64,000 bases of DNA, taken from contig JAVLUZ010000142.1 in NCBI GenBank assembly GCA_036768485.1, positions 13,053,814-13,117,813 on the forward strand. Reading direction: 5' to 3'. Positions within the stretch are counted from its first letter, which is position 1. Each line of letters starts with the position of its first letter. The DNA is from Mermis nigrescens. Its lineage: Eukaryota; Nematoda; Enoplea; Mermithida; Mermithidae. Below are positions 25,201 through 33,314 of this stretch, piece by piece. The notes under the pieces were generated by a model. The model saw only the letters and a list, made by a program, of their open reading frames with translations, was not told where the DNA came from and searched no databases. Position numbers and translations under genes: made by a program.

Positions 25201-26802
25201 CTTCTTTTCAAACCTACAATTTTTTGTAGTACAGCACCGATTTGGAGGATAATCAGCTGTTCTATGAAAACAATCGAAAAGTTGTCCGGTTCGGTAGACG
25301 AGCTTTCTTTATGGTCATGGAAGACATCTTGGAATTAGCCAGATCGCCTGAATACGAGTAGGCTGCACGCCTGGGCGTGGGGGGTTTGGGGTACGCACTT
25401 TCCCCCAGAAACCAAAATAACCCCCCAGAAATCAAAATACCTCCCCAGAATTCAATTTTGAAATTTTTTTCGTTTTTTTCGCAATTTTTTGATGCCAATG
25501 GATAGTGCTTGATGAGAAACGTCGAAAAATGGTGTTTTTATCGCCATACCACCATTTTTAAGGTCATTTTTTGACCTTCAAAAATCTTGCACCCCCCAGA
25601 ATTTCCTTGCTGCCCACGTATGGTAGGCTGTCATTTTCATATTCGGATGTTTTATTGCTTTTTATATTGTGTCAACTGCCTTGCGGTAAAAGAGTGATGA
25701 TTTTGTCAAAGATTATTGCGGCCTTACTTAAAACAACATTAGGTACGCGGTTTTTATTTGGAAAAGCTAGTTATTCAAACTTTGATGGCAGATGCTATGT
25801 AAACTTCATTTTAAAAAATTAAACAATTTCCAAAAGTACTCACTGCTACGAAAGAAATAGAAACGTGCGATGAAAACACTTAGTACATAATGCGCAATGT
25901 TTTTTAATAGGATTTGTATTTTTTAGGATGATTTTCCTTTTTTAATGTTGATTTCTAATCTGCACCATCCTCAAGCGCAATTATGGTACAGGGGTACTTA
26001 CCTACTTATATTCTCACATGGGCGTGGGGTTATGCAACCCCCAGAAGGCCGAATAACCCCTTCAGAAACGAAAATACACCTCCCAGAATTCAATTTTTTT
26101 ACGCAATTTTTTAATCCGAATGGACAGTGCTCGACGATAGACGTTGAAAAATGGTATTTTTTCGCCATACCACCACACCTGGGCGTGGGGTTTGGGGGTA
26201 TGCACTCCCAGAAACTAAAATAACCCCCAGGATTCAGTTTTACGCAATTTTTTGATGTCAATGGATAGTGCTTGATGAGAAACGTCGAAAAATGGTGTTT
26301 TTATCGCCATACCACCATTTTTTAGGCCATTTTTTGACCTTCGAAAAATCTTGCACCTCTCCCAGAATTTTCTTGCTGCCCACGTATGCATACCACCATT
26401 TTAAAGACCATTCTTTACCTTTGAATAATCTTGCATCCCCAACCCCAGAATTTTAGTGCTGCCATGTATGCTTATATTCAAGTAGTTTAAAAATCGTACC
26501 ATCTACTTATATTCGACTTCTTGCTTTCTTAAGGTTCAATCCATTGGTCAACACGACTGAGCTGAAGGGATTCACGATATCGCGAACCTTGCTTGAAAAA
26601 ATCAAGCTTAAAACCTGGCCCACCTACCGCGAAATGTGCCAGAAACATGGACTGCTCACGAAATGCAAATTTAATGAAATGTATTCCAGTGCTAATTGAT
26701 TGACGTTGTTGTAAAATTATGTACATAAATGCCTATATTATATTTTATATCGACTTCAATTATGCGGTTATTCAATTATGAACGTATGTAGTGAAGAATA
26801 AA
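10117..26802 (+). CDS. DNTTIP1: DNTTIP1 (TdIF1) orthologue, MiDAC deacetylase scaffold: complete 11-exon gene
   Basis: Exons 10117-10282 (ATG 10179), 11185-11290, 12568-12663, 18912-18968, 19303-19404, 20440-20477, 20546-20636, 22007-22069, 22673-22765, 25230-25357 and 26534-26699. Joined coding length is 1044 nt, 347 residues (human about 329). Every junction keeps phase and uses GT..AG. Residues 35-105 match the N-terminal dimerisation domain (SLDLLRQIIQNSVNKEID, YMQKFFVPAILNIRR). Residues 107-125 (ELFETCDDRTSFPRL) match the region human reads as LLFSDGEKVIPRL. Residues 125-167 are acidic then basic (GKRKDTGESDSDSD, KKYKRDK). Residues 199-347 match the SKI/SNO/DAC-like C-terminal domain (WNPDRL, FVLGSKANE, YSTDLEDNQLF, VMEDILELARSPEYE, TELKGF). 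In vertebrates the protein dimerises, binds HDAC1/2 and MIDEAS, and contacts DNA in the nucleus. Introns are filled with transposons. Exon 9 is the least certain. The start could lie further upstream, because the frame is open to the exon 1 acceptor. Confidence 0.9.
11185..11290 (+). CDS. DNTTIP1: DNTTIP1 exon 2, dimerisation domain
   Basis: Acceptor GCTATTGTAG, donor CAG|GTTTCG. It starts with 1 nt that completes the split Arg codon. Encodes NPLKSLDLLRQIIQNS and NKEIDSVVQHYMQ, aligned with human AISMDLLRAVLQPS..EEI..V.NKYM. The long frame visible here in another phase is a shadow. Confidence 0.9.
11291..12567 (+). other. DNTTIP1 intron 2 (introns 1 and 2 are plain)
   Basis: AT-rich intron sequence, as is intron 1 (10283-11184). 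No transposon with recognisable ends and no further exon seen. Confidence 0.5.
12568..12663 (+). CDS. DNTTIP1: DNTTIP1 exon 3, dimerisation domain
   Basis: Acceptor CTTTTATTTTCAG, donor GATGAA|GTTAGC, phase 0 on both sides. Encodes KFFVPAILNIRRN and SDEQIHLVCRRILDE, matching human KFFQKAALNVRDN..DAEQLIQEACRSCLEQ. Confidence 0.92.
13970..15370. repeat. Degenerate tandem repeat array in DNTTIP1 intron 3
   Basis: At least five imperfect units of about 120-170 nt between 14690 and 15370. Each has the order GTGTAAAGTTTACACT.., CCAGAGCGTTGCAAAA, CAAAATGTTC, CAGGATTACGAATCTGA, TTTTCTTTACAC. Weaker units with GTGTAAAG extend left to about 13980. Confidence 0.6.
15955..17527. mobile_element. Decayed hAT transposon H1
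   Basis: Perfect long terminal inverted repeats AGAGACCGGATTTTTAGGTG at both ends (with an outer T/A). Perfect 8-bp duplication ATTATTAC (15947-15954, 17528-17535). Subterminal copies of TTAGGTGCA occur at both ends, as expected for hAT transposase binding sites. It carries a transposase pseudogene on the minus strand and lies in DNTTIP1 intron 3. Confidence 0.85.
16105..17269 (-). pseudogene. hAT transposase pseudogene, CGGBP1-like
   Basis: On the minus strand, with stops and frame breaks, three blocks are recognisable. (1) AILKCDACDVIIQIDE followed by QHI: a C-x2-C zinc-finger start as in BED/CGGBP1-type hAT proteins (17160-17040). (2) ERTLRKNYVLP and VYFVLDETTDAKQR (16850-16690), the hAT catalytic-core DETTD block. 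(3) PDVKAFVSETN and SFSPYKLILSDRRQNLTF (16370-16120), the C-terminal hAT block with an in-frame stop just before SFSPYK. The middle of the protein is missing and replaced by unrelated repeat sequence at about 16440-16600. Inactive. Confidence 0.8.
17843..18251 (+). mobile_element. Family B hAT-like MITE
   Basis: Ends CATACATTATCTTGG and GCTGTGCATGTATG. Perfect 8-bp duplication TTCACAGG (17835-17842, 18252-18259). This copy defines the full 409-bp form of the family, including a TTTTCGGCGCTTCGCGCC hairpin at 18015. Confidence 0.85.
18912..18968 (+). CDS. DNTTIP1: DNTTIP1 exon 4
   Basis: A 57-nt phase-0 exon coding NELFETCDDRTSFPRLINK. The acceptor is AAAGAG| (the AG two bases upstream would shift the frame). 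Donor AACAAG|GTTTGT. Human equivalent: AKLLFSDGEKVIPRLTHE. Confidence 0.85.
19303..19404 (+). CDS. DNTTIP1: DNTTIP1 exon 5, acidic serine-rich linker
   Basis: Acceptor TTTTGATTTAG, donor GCG|GTAAGC. Phase 0, 34 codons: NLTGFTRGKRKDTGESDSDS then a serine-rich stretch. It corresponds to human LPGIKRGRQAEEE; the linker is low complexity and less conserved. Confidence 0.85.
20440..20477 (+). CDS. DNTTIP1: DNTTIP1 exon 6, 38-nt micro-exon with basic patch
   Basis: Acceptor ATGTTTTGCAG, donor GGATG|GTAAGA. Codes KKYKRDKQLVDG, where human has the AT-hook-like KKRKGRPPGH. Only with this micro-exon do exons 5 and 7 join in frame, which is strong support for it. Confidence 0.82.
20546..20636 (+). CDS. 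DNTTIP1: DNTTIP1 exon 7
   Basis: Acceptor TTTTATTGCAG, donor GAAAAA|GTAAGT. First base completes Cys. Reads KLSQSTPQSIMDSPLSPK then TKEDVFKSVEK. A 68-nt intron separates it from exon 6. Confidence 0.82.
20749..21102 (+). mobile_element. Family B MITE
   Basis: Starts CTTGCATTATCTGAGG, ends GCTGTGCATGTCTG. Flanks CTAGTGAA / CTAGTAAC match 6/8. In DNTTIP1 intron 7. Confidence 0.65.
21673..21912 (-). mobile_element. Family A hAT-like MITE, copy 1
   Basis: Reverse orientation: CATAGATGGGCAGCACC at the left, CGCCCACATGTG at the right. Flanks ATCATAAT / ATCGTAAT match 7/8. In DNTTIP1 intron 7. Confidence 0.8.
22007..22069 (+). CDS. DNTTIP1: DNTTIP1 exon 8, start of SKI/SNO/DAC-like domain
   Basis: Acceptor CTCAGTTTTTTAG. 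Phase 0: WNPDRLDEDTLFVLGSKANE then F, aligned with human WDPARLNESTTFVLGSRANK. Donor taken as TTT|GTCAAT, a weak site chosen because it keeps phase 0 with exon 9. Confidence 0.85.
22206..22611. mobile_element. 406-bp palindromic Tc1/mariner-type MITE
   Basis: Almost perfectly self-complementary from CAGTGGTCGCCATGAAAG at the left to its inverse at the right, centred at about 22408 with a short loop. Flanked by TA on both sides. GC-rich and unlike its surroundings, so probably a recent arrival. In DNTTIP1 intron 8. Confidence 0.85.
22673..22765 (+). CDS. DNTTIP1: DNTTIP1 exon 9 (least certain exon)
   Basis: Needed to supply the human ALGMGGTRGRIYIKHPHLF segment. Reads RKIFGLGPRLYVGSSQIYLS then NRKFSELDLGT. 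Acceptor CACGATGAG and donor ACT|GTTTTT are weak, but phases on both sides are 0 as required. cDNA could move either edge. Confidence 0.6.
23105..23269 (+). mobile_element. Family C MITE
   Basis: Left CAGGTTTGTAGCTCTGG, right CCAGCTACGTGCCTG. Flanks ATCGAAAG / TTCGAGAG match 6/8. In DNTTIP1 intron 9. Confidence 0.65.
24052..24291 (+). mobile_element. Family A MITE, copy 2
   Basis: CACACATGGGCGTGGGG to GGTGCTGCCCACCTATG. Perfect 8-bp duplication CTGATAAG. Confidence 0.88.
24443..24708 (+). mobile_element. Family A MITE, copy 3
   Basis: CACACATGGGCGTGGGG to GGTGCTGCCCACCTATG. Perfect 8-b duplication ATAGTTAC (24435-24442, 24709-24716). Confidence 0.88.
24885..25057 (+). mobile_element. Family C MITE
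   Basis: CAGGCACGCATCTCTGG to CCAGCTACGTGCCTG. Flanks TAAAACAG / TAAAGCAG match 7/8. Confidence 0.75.
25230..25357 (+). CDS. DNTTIP1: DNTTIP1 exon 10
   Basis: Acceptor ATTTTTTGTAG, donor ACGA|GTAGGC. Reads YSTDLEDNQLFYENNRKV, then FGRRAFFMVMEDILELARS, then PEY, aligned with human YAADPQDKHWL..GGKMAYLLIEEDIRDLA. The donor lies inside the target duplication of the MITE inserted 8 nt downstream. Confidence 0.9.
25366..25622 (+). mobile_element. Family A MITE, copy 4, at a splice donor
   Basis: CACGCCTGGGCGTGGGG to TTGCTGCCCACGTATG. Perfect duplication GTAGGCTG (25358-25365, 25623-25630). The left copy is exactly the first 8 nt of DNTTIP1 intron 10. Confidence 0.9.
26013..26470 (+). mobile_element. 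Family A MITE, copy 5, interrupted by copy 6
   Basis: CTCACATGGGCGTGGGG to GTGCTGCCATGTATG. Perfect duplication CTTATATT (26005-26012, 26471-26478). Confidence 0.88.
26174..26388 (+). mobile_element. Family A MITE, copy 6, nested in copy 5
   Basis: CACACCTGGGCGTGGGG to TTGCTGCCCACGTATG. The host MITE sequence CATACCAC is duplicated on both sides (26166-26173, 26389-26396), which proves an 8-bp target duplication. Confidence 0.9.
26534..26699 (+). CDS. DNTTIP1: DNTTIP1 exon 11, C-terminus
   Basis: Acceptor CTTTCTTAAG. Its first G completes Glu. Reads FNPLVNTTELKGFTISRTLL then EKIKLKTWPTYREMCQK and ends at TGA 26697-26699. Human counterpart: LDLKLEELKSFVLPSWMVEKM. The C-terminal tail is longer than the human one. 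Confidence 0.9.
26797..26802 (+). terminator. DNTTIP1: Polyadenylation signal of DNTTIP1
   Basis: AATAAA 98 nt after the stop codon, followed by A-rich sequence. Confidence 0.6.
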
Positions 26803-26936
26803 AAATGCAAAAAATCTATGGACTTTTTAGGGAACTTACGTACGTATGTAAACAGATTAGGCCACATGTAAATTACGATTTAGGCCTCCTTTTATTATGT
26901 CATCAATTTTTGGATACACGCCTAAAGGGTTTTTAC

Positions 26937-27100
26937 CACAAATGGGCGTGGGGGTTTGTACCTACCCCCTCCCTCCAGAAGTTGAACCCCCGCCCAGTTT
27001 ACTGTAGACCCCCAGAATTCTATTTTTAGTAACATTGTTGGAAATTTTACCCATCCCGTGACCCCTTCCTCCCCCAGAACTTTCTTTCTGCCCACGTATG
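26937..27100 (+). mobile_element. Family A MITE, copy 7, internally deleted
   Basis: CACAAATGGGCGTGGGG to CTGCCCACGTATG. Flanks GTTTTTAC / ATTTTTAC match 7/8. Confidence 0.75.
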
Positions 27101-27232
27101 ATTTTTACTCGTCTCGAGAAGTGACTGATAATTGAATAATTATTCAGCTTTATTCGATCAATCGGATAGGTCTCGCATTCTGCTAGCGTTTAGCTTTACG
27201 ACAAAGTGGGAATAAAAACTGAAGGTGACCAA

Positions 27233-27344
27233 CACACATGGGCGGAGAGGGTCCGTTGGAGCACGACCGATGGAACACGAACTGAACCTTTGGTGCTATT
27301 TTTAGGCAACTTGCCCGCCCCGATTTAGCTGCTGTCAATGTATG
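27233..27344 (+). mobile_element. Family A MITE, copy 8, short
   Basis: CACACATGGGCGGAGAGG to GCTGCTGTCAATGTATG. Flanks GTGACCAA / GTGACCAG match 7/8. Confidence 0.7.
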
Positions 27345-29092
27345 GTGACCAGACCACTCGTGGGTTGATAATTTACCGAGTACAATAGTCTGTTCCATTC
27401 TGAACGGCCCATTTTTGCTGTACGGCTTATTAATGTAGCAGAATATTTTACAGCTTAGGTTGTTGCGGCAGCCAGTTAGATGCGCCACGTGTCAAGTAAA
27501 ACACATTAAACACCAATAAGAAGAGTTTAAATAAATCATCTATTACAGGGGCATAGTTGAAGATGCTGTGTGTGCAGTGAAAGTCTATTACAGTTATGAG
27601 ACTTAGTGAAAAACGGGCCATTCGGAATGGAACAGACTATAGTCATTTCAACGTAAAACAAATGAAGATAGATGCGAAAATACTAACTTCTGACAATCTA
27701 TCAAGTTTCATTCATCACTGGCATTGTACATAAAATGATGATTTTCTCTAAATTTGGGGCAACTAACCAATTCGTGGAGTTCTATAAAATTGTATGTGGG
27801 ACTCCTAAGGCATCCACTTGCTCATTTTTGCATAAGTCTGTAAAATACAACATGTCAGGCCGGAACAAACTGTTTGCCAAATGAACTACCTAATACCAGT
27901 TTTATTTCAGAATTAACCATTTAGTAAAAAGCAAACTGTTAAAGCGACAAGATGCACACTGCGCAAGCACAGAACGTTGGCTAAATATGCTCGCAATATA
28001 GCGACGTAGTTACGCACTTAAATCGAAATTAACGAATTGCAGTCCGGTCTAAGCTAAGCTTGCACATTCGCCTAAAATTATAAAATAGCTTCAGATCCTG
28101 AAAAACAATTTTTTGTGATGCAAATATCATTTAAAGCCCTTAGAAACCAAGAAACAACGGAACGAAATCAGTCTGTCTCGTAGCGCAGTGCACGTCAAGC
28201 AAATTTTAGCGCGAAGTAATTGAAAGAGCTTTTAATAAACTGTCACACAAACAAACTCCCATGCTAAGGCTTGGAAAAACTTGCTCTGCTTATTGACTCT
28301 AAATACAATTTAGTCTGCTCAGTATAAAATGCTTTTATAGCCAATTTTTACATTTTATCTAACAGTAATCGACTATACCCAACATTTTGCGAAATACATA
28401 GATAGGCAACATAGATAGGTATTGTAAATATGCGAACATAAAAGCGATCGCGCAAATTAAACGAACGTTGAATACAAGAGATCGATGTAATTATTCAATA
28501 GTACGATACACGTTAACATTAATAAATTAATAAAGAGAAAATAAGCTCCTTAGATATGAGTGCTGCGTGTTAGATGAGAAGTTTTAATAAAATCGCTTGC
28601 ATGCAGTTTGATTGCATTAACGAGTGTTTTTTGTTTTCGATGTAAAAGATGAAAGCTTGAACAAATCATATAAGCTACTTGCGTTAAGAGAAAAGCATAG
28701 TTCCTGCCGAATTGATAATCTGATTCAAGTATCAAGGAAAACGGGTAAAAGCGACCAAACAATAACTGAAGTAAGCTAGCCTTAGGCTCAAAAATCAATA
28801 AAGCATATAGAATAAATTACGAGACGACATTTACGTAAACGACATTTTCAATGCATAACTCTTTATTCCTAGCAAAATAATACAAAAAATTGAACAAACT
28901 GAACCAGTTATTCATCACTCATTGAATAATCTCATGAGAAAGACGGAATTGAGAAAATACTTGACTACGAGGCCCACAGGCTTGAGTAAACGTGATTAAG
29001 TTCTGAATGTTTTAGCCATAGATAATTGAAGATTGACTTGAGAATAAATTTCAGATATTCAAAAAACAGCTGACGATGTATTCCTCTAATTA
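27345..29092. other. Intergenic; no gene identified
   Basis: AT-rich, short frames only. An AATAAAG signal reads on the minus strand near 28860 and could end a minus-strand transcript, but I found no terminal exon for it. Confidence 0.35.
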
Positions 29093-29094
29093 TA

Positions 29095-29854
29095 CAGGGT
29101 GGGCCATAAAAAACGAATCGCCTATTGAACCCTAACTTCTTAATGACGAAAGTAAATGGGATGCGATTTACTTTAATAAAAAAGCCTATTATCACTGTAT
29201 TGAGAAATTAAAGTGATAATCATACGAATTGTGTTTTCTAGAAGCTGAACGCAATTTAGTAAAAGACGTTTTTTCAAGTCATGAAAGCATTTGTCAGAGA
29301 CATTAATTGTCTTTGTTGCCCTGTATTTTTGCAGCACTCTGTGACAGTTCACTGAAACTTGATTTATTATAAAGCCACTTTATTTAGCTAAACTAAACTG
29401 ATTTGCTTTGCGGCATTTTGGGTTGCTGTAAAAATAATCAAGCTTTAATCAAAAGTGGCACGTTTTAGCGACTGCTTGCAAATTTAAAACCTTGATTATA
29501 AATAAAATGCATTTGTCTCATACAGACCGAGCTAATCGAAATAAAAATAGACAGACTAAACAAACACTTTTTTTATTCGTATTAAGCAAACCGCGCTCAT
29601 TTACCGTTTTCTGTTGAAGAAATATAATGTTGTAAAGATGGTTTATTTTATGCCGTGAATCTGCAAAGTCCTGGAAAAAACAACTTTTACTAAATTTAGT
29701 GTAAACCAATAAAAAGTCAACCAGCATACTAAAACTTCTTCACGTTCCTGCAGCGATAATAGGCTCTTGAACAAAACAAACCACGTTAAATTTGGTCAAT
29801 TATTTTAGAAGTAATAAGGACCAATATGCGATCCGTTTTTTACGTCACACCCTG
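29095..29854. mobile_element. Mariner-type non-autonomous element
   Basis: Inverted ends of about 40-50 nt: CAGGGTGGGCCATAAAAAAC at the left and, inverted, CAGGGTGTGACGTAAAAAAC at the right. TA on both sides. The 760-bp length is too short for a mariner transposase and no transposase motif is visible. Confidence 0.8.
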
Positions 29855-29941
29855 TACATTTCGCTTCCAAAAAATCCTTTGTAAAGTCATTGAATAGATT
29901 TATTAATTATTCATAAATAATCAAATCGATTAAATATCAAG

Positions 29942-30018
29942 AATTTAACGAAGTCAAGCCATTGTTGGATGAAGAACGCTTGTTCAGTCGATTTATTAAT
30001 CCACTCAGCTCGTCCACA
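29942..30018 (+). CDS. Probable exon 1 of an unidentified plus-strand gene
   Basis: Reads FNEVKPLLDEERLFSRFINP then LSSST, between acceptor ATATCAAG and donor ACA|GTATGC. It ends in phase 0, like the next three exons. No upstream exon found and the product is not recognised. The long alternative frame here continues into a MITE and is a shadow. Confidence 0.45.
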
Positions 30019-30156
30019 GTATGCCTACAAAGGAACGAATGTACGTACTGCTTTATCACAAAAAATAGATTTGTCACAGAAACATATGCAAACAGCTGAA
30101 TTTTTTATTATTCCCGAGTCTTCTCAAGCATACATAGGCATAAAAGGGGTGAGAGG

Positions 30157-30500
30157 CATACCTGGGCGTCGGGGGAGGGTCTGGGGGTATGCACCCCTTG
30201 GGGTATGCACTCCCTCGGGGTATGCACCCCCCTCCTCGGGGTAGCACCCCTCCTCCGGGGTATGCACCCCCCCCCCGAGAAACCAAAATACCCCCCAACC
30301 AGAAATCAAAATACCCCCCCAGATTTCAATTTTTGAAATTTTTTCCTCGTTTTTTCCGCAATTTTTTGATGCCAATGGATAGTGCTCGATGAGAACCATT
30401 GAAAAATGATGTTGTTTCGCCATACCACCACTTTTAAGGCCATTTTTTGACCTTTGAAAAAATGTTGCACCCCCAGAACTTTGGTGCCGCCCACTCTATG
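30157..30500 (+). mobile_element. Family A MITE, copy 9, with internal expansion
   Basis: CATACCTGGGCGTCGGGG to GCCGCCCACTCTATG. Perfect duplication GTGAGAGG. A motif like GGGGTATGCACCCC is repeated about five times near the left end (30180-30275). Confidence 0.88.
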
Positions 30501-31169
30501 GTGAGAGGGGCTATTACACCTACCTAAGGTTTTGGTCAACCAGGTACTGTCAGGCGATTTTGAGAAAAGGAAAGGTGCTGTAAGACATTTTTCGGGCTAA
30601 CTGCGGAAAAAGGCTGAAAATTCTACCTGAAAATGATTAAAAATATCAAAATTTTCCGGCGCTTCGTGCTGTATTGATAATACGAAATAAGGGCCAAGAA
30701 ACCCAGCTACTGCACATAACTTGCTACAGTACCATATTATAGTGCCCTAAAATCAATATGTACGGAATATAAATTGACTTTTGGAGACCATGTACAAAAA
30801 TTATTGACCACGATTAAATGTACGACCATTCCTCGATTTCACCCCTCTTGCCACCTCTACCACGCCCATATATGTCTTCAAGAAAACTAACGAAAATGCT
30901 CCGAAACTCAATTTAACTGTAGGTACTTCATGAAGTTTTACATTTGAGCATTTATTCAGTGGCATAAATTAAGCTCAAATTGAAGCTTTCATAGTACCTA
31001 GCATCTATGTTGTACATGTACATCGTACTTAGCAGCGAAGCAAATTCCTAAAATCCTTCAAATGATTTATAAGACACTAGACAAACGTCAAAGACGGAAT
31101 TCAAGTACCGAATTGAAATTTTAAATTTGAAAGGGGAACACGAACGATCGGAGATTTATCGTTTCATAG

Positions 31170-31256
31170 ACAGTGAGAATTAGCTTCTCTAGCAGCTTGA
31201 TGTACAAAATTCTCAAGTTCATTAGCACGGTCTATTACAAACTTTCGATCTTACAT
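31170..31256 (+). CDS. Probable exon 2 of the unidentified plus-strand gene
   Basis: Acceptor GTTTCATAG, donor CAT|GTAAAG, 29 codons in phase 0: VRISFSSSLMYKILKFIS then TVYYKLSILH. A family A MITE sits 15 nt beyond the donor. Confidence 0.4.
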
Positions 31257-31271
31257 GTAAAGACTTCCAAG

Positions 31272-31505
31272 CATACCTGGACGTGGGGGTTTGGGGGTAT
31301 GCATCCCCCAGAAACCATAACATTCTCTCCTAGAATTCAATTTTTGAAAATTTTGTTCTTTTCGCAATTTTTTGACACCAATGGATAGTGCTTGATGAAA
31401 AACGTTGAAAAATGGTGTTTTTTGCCATACCACCATTTTTAAGGCCATTTTTGACCTTTGAAAAAATCTTGCACCCCCCTAGATCTTTGGTGCCGCCCAC
31501 CTATG
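31272..31505 (+). mobile_element. Family A MITE, copy 10
   Basis: CATACCTGGACGTGGGGG to GCCGCCCACCTATG. Flanks CTTCCAAG / CTTCCGAG match 7/8. Confidence 0.8.
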
Positions 31506-31538
31506 CTTCCGAGAAATCCGCACATCGCCATTATAAAG

Positions 31539-31679
31539 ACTAAGTTTATCCAACAACTTTTATCTGATCCTGCAAAAATTGTGTGTCAAAAGAATAAAAT
31601 CGTAAAGCTGCTACCGCGATTATCACACGCAGAACAGCATTTCCTACAACTTTGTCTTAGAAGTCGGGGAGCTAATTTG
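31539..31679 (+). CDS. Probable exon 3 of the unidentified plus-strand gene
   Basis: TKFIQQLLSDPAKIVCQKNK, then LLPRLSHAEQHFLQLCLRS. Donor placed at TTG|GTTAAT to keep phase 0; the frame stays open 12 nt further to a stop, so it might instead be terminal. The acceptor is weak. The sequence looks like genuine helical coding DNA, but I do not recognise the family. Confidence 0.5.
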
Positions 31680-32090
31680 GTTAATTTTGACCAGTAATGC
31701 AAATTGATGACCACATATACACATGGTCTTAAAGATCTTGGCGGGGGTTTTCGGAGTTCCAACCCCAGATAAGTTTGCACCCCACGGTTTTTTTAGCACA
31801 ACGCTAATGGAAGTTGCCCAGTGTAGTTAAAAATCATCATCACGACCTACTAACGGAAGCAAGACGTTTTCGGGCAAAAGCATAGTAGTTTTAACGCTTT
31901 TTAACGTATTTTTCAGCAAAAATCTCAGAAGTTTTTCGGCACTTCGTGCTGAGTATCATGCTTACTATTCATTTAGCATCAAGCGCGCGATTTAAGCGGT
32001 CCAAAATCTCTCTTCGTGCATTCTAAAAGATTATACATTCATTAAGTGTATTTGTTCGACGATTTCTAGCACAAACTAATTACTTTGTAG

Positions 32091-32543
32091 CATACATGTA
32101 AGGGCTCGAAATTTTGAGTGGGGGACCACACGTGGGCATGGGAGTTGGGGTATGCACCCCCAGAAACCAAAATACTCCCCAGAATTCAATTTTTGAATTT
32201 TTTTGTTTTTTTTCACAATCTTTAGATGTCAATGGCTAGTGCTCGGTGAGAAACGTTGAAAAATGGTATTTTTTCGCCATACCACCATTTTTAAGGCCAT
32301 TTTTTGACCTTTGAAAAATCTTGCACCCTACCACAATTTTGGTGCTGCCCACCCATGGTGGAGCCTCGATAATTTTTAGAGGCAAGGGGTAGATGATCGC
32401 CAATTTTCGGCCAAGAAAATGCCTAAAATCGGTCAAAAATCCAATTTTTTCCAAAAATCAGGGGTCAAAAATTTTCTGGCTTTGGGGGATGGGAGACGAC
32501 TAATTTCGGGTGGGGAAACCTCATTCCCTGTTGCACACGTACG
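32091..32543 (+). mobile_element. Family D MITE, interrupted by family A copy 11
   Basis: Starts CATACATGTAAGGGCTCG, ends CTGTTGCACACGTACG. Flanks CTTTGTAG / CTTTGTGA match 6/8. Confidence 0.7.
32127..32357 (+). mobile_element. Family A MITE, copy 11, nested in family D
   Basis: CACACGTGGGCATGGG to GGTGCTGCCCACCCATG. Family D sequence resumes at GGAGCCTCG. The duplication is degenerate (about 5/8). Confidence 0.7.
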
Positions 32544-32691
32544 CTTTGTGATAATCTTGTGCTGTTCTTTGTTATTTGAAACAAAATCAGCTTCTCTTCG
32601 TATTTGTTGATTATTCAATTCATAATCGTAGTGGCTTATGTTGTCAGATTAAATTATGGCAATCGTATTATTATTTCTTATGTTGCAATAG

Positions 32692-32862
32692 TTAGAAATC
32701 TGTCAGCTTTCTGAATTTATTAAGCATCAAGAAGCCAATAATTGTGATTTAGCTAATGAATTTCTTGATTTATTTAACTCTAGCAAAAACATTGATAAAG
32801 AATATTTATATGCAGAATATCATCATGGCATTCTCAAACAATTATATAAGGAAAGAGAATAA
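32692..32862 (+). CDS. Probable last exon of the unidentified plus-strand gene
   Basis: Acceptor TTGCAATAG. Reads LEICQLSEFIKHQEANNCDL, ANEFLDLFNSSKNIDKEYLY, AEYHHGILKQLYKERE and stops at TAA 32860-32862. A well-formed helical C-terminus with no recognised relative. Taken with the three preceding exons it gives 158 residues of an otherwise unknown protein. Confidence 0.5.
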   Translation, partial: LEICQLSEFIKHQEANNCDLANEFLDLFNSSKNIDKEYLYAEYHHGILKQLYKERE

Positions 32863-32974
32863 CGAGCATTACTGACACCAAGGGTATTACACAGGTAAAA
32901 ATAACGTGCTAGCTAATGTAAGCCATCCCGTAGCTAATGGAAAAAAATTTTCAACAGCATCAGTGCTAATGGGG

Positions 32975-33306
32975 ATCGTGCTAAAAAACGCTGCCCCCTA
33001 GGAATTTTTTCACCGCGCCCTCCAAAATTAGCGATTTTCCAAAAATTCGTCGAAAATATGTTTGTTTAAGCGTTTGCTAGCTTCAGTTTGCTCAAAAAAG
33101 TTCAATTTTCGGCAATATGCGCCATAAACTCATTTTTTAAATATATTTCGACCAATTTACTCGATTTTTTCTGATATTGACGCTGTAGAAAGATAGAGCA
33201 TCGTCAGAAACGCCGAAAAAATGACGTTTTTGACGCGTATTCGCCTTTTTAAGTCCAAAAAGGCGCTTTAAAATTCTCCATAGAATTCCCATGCCGTGCA
33301 TGTCTG
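32975..33306 (+). mobile_element. Family B MITE against a minus-strand splice donor
   Basis: Right end CCATGCCGTGCATGTCTG is clear; the left end is degraded and its boundary approximate. The next 8 nt, TTAATGAC (33307-33314), are in the TSD position. Read on the minus strand they are GTCATTAA, the first 8 nt of the intron after exon 33315-33682. Confidence 0.6.
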
Positions 33307-33314
33307 TTAATGAC

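Noticed and set aside
29095..29854. Search for a mariner transposase inside the 760-bp element
   Set aside because: No frame with a D,D34D-type region; the element is too short.
30074..30423. Pro/Gly-rich frames on both strands
   Set aside because: They lie in family A copy 9 and follow its expanded GGGGTATGCACCCC units.
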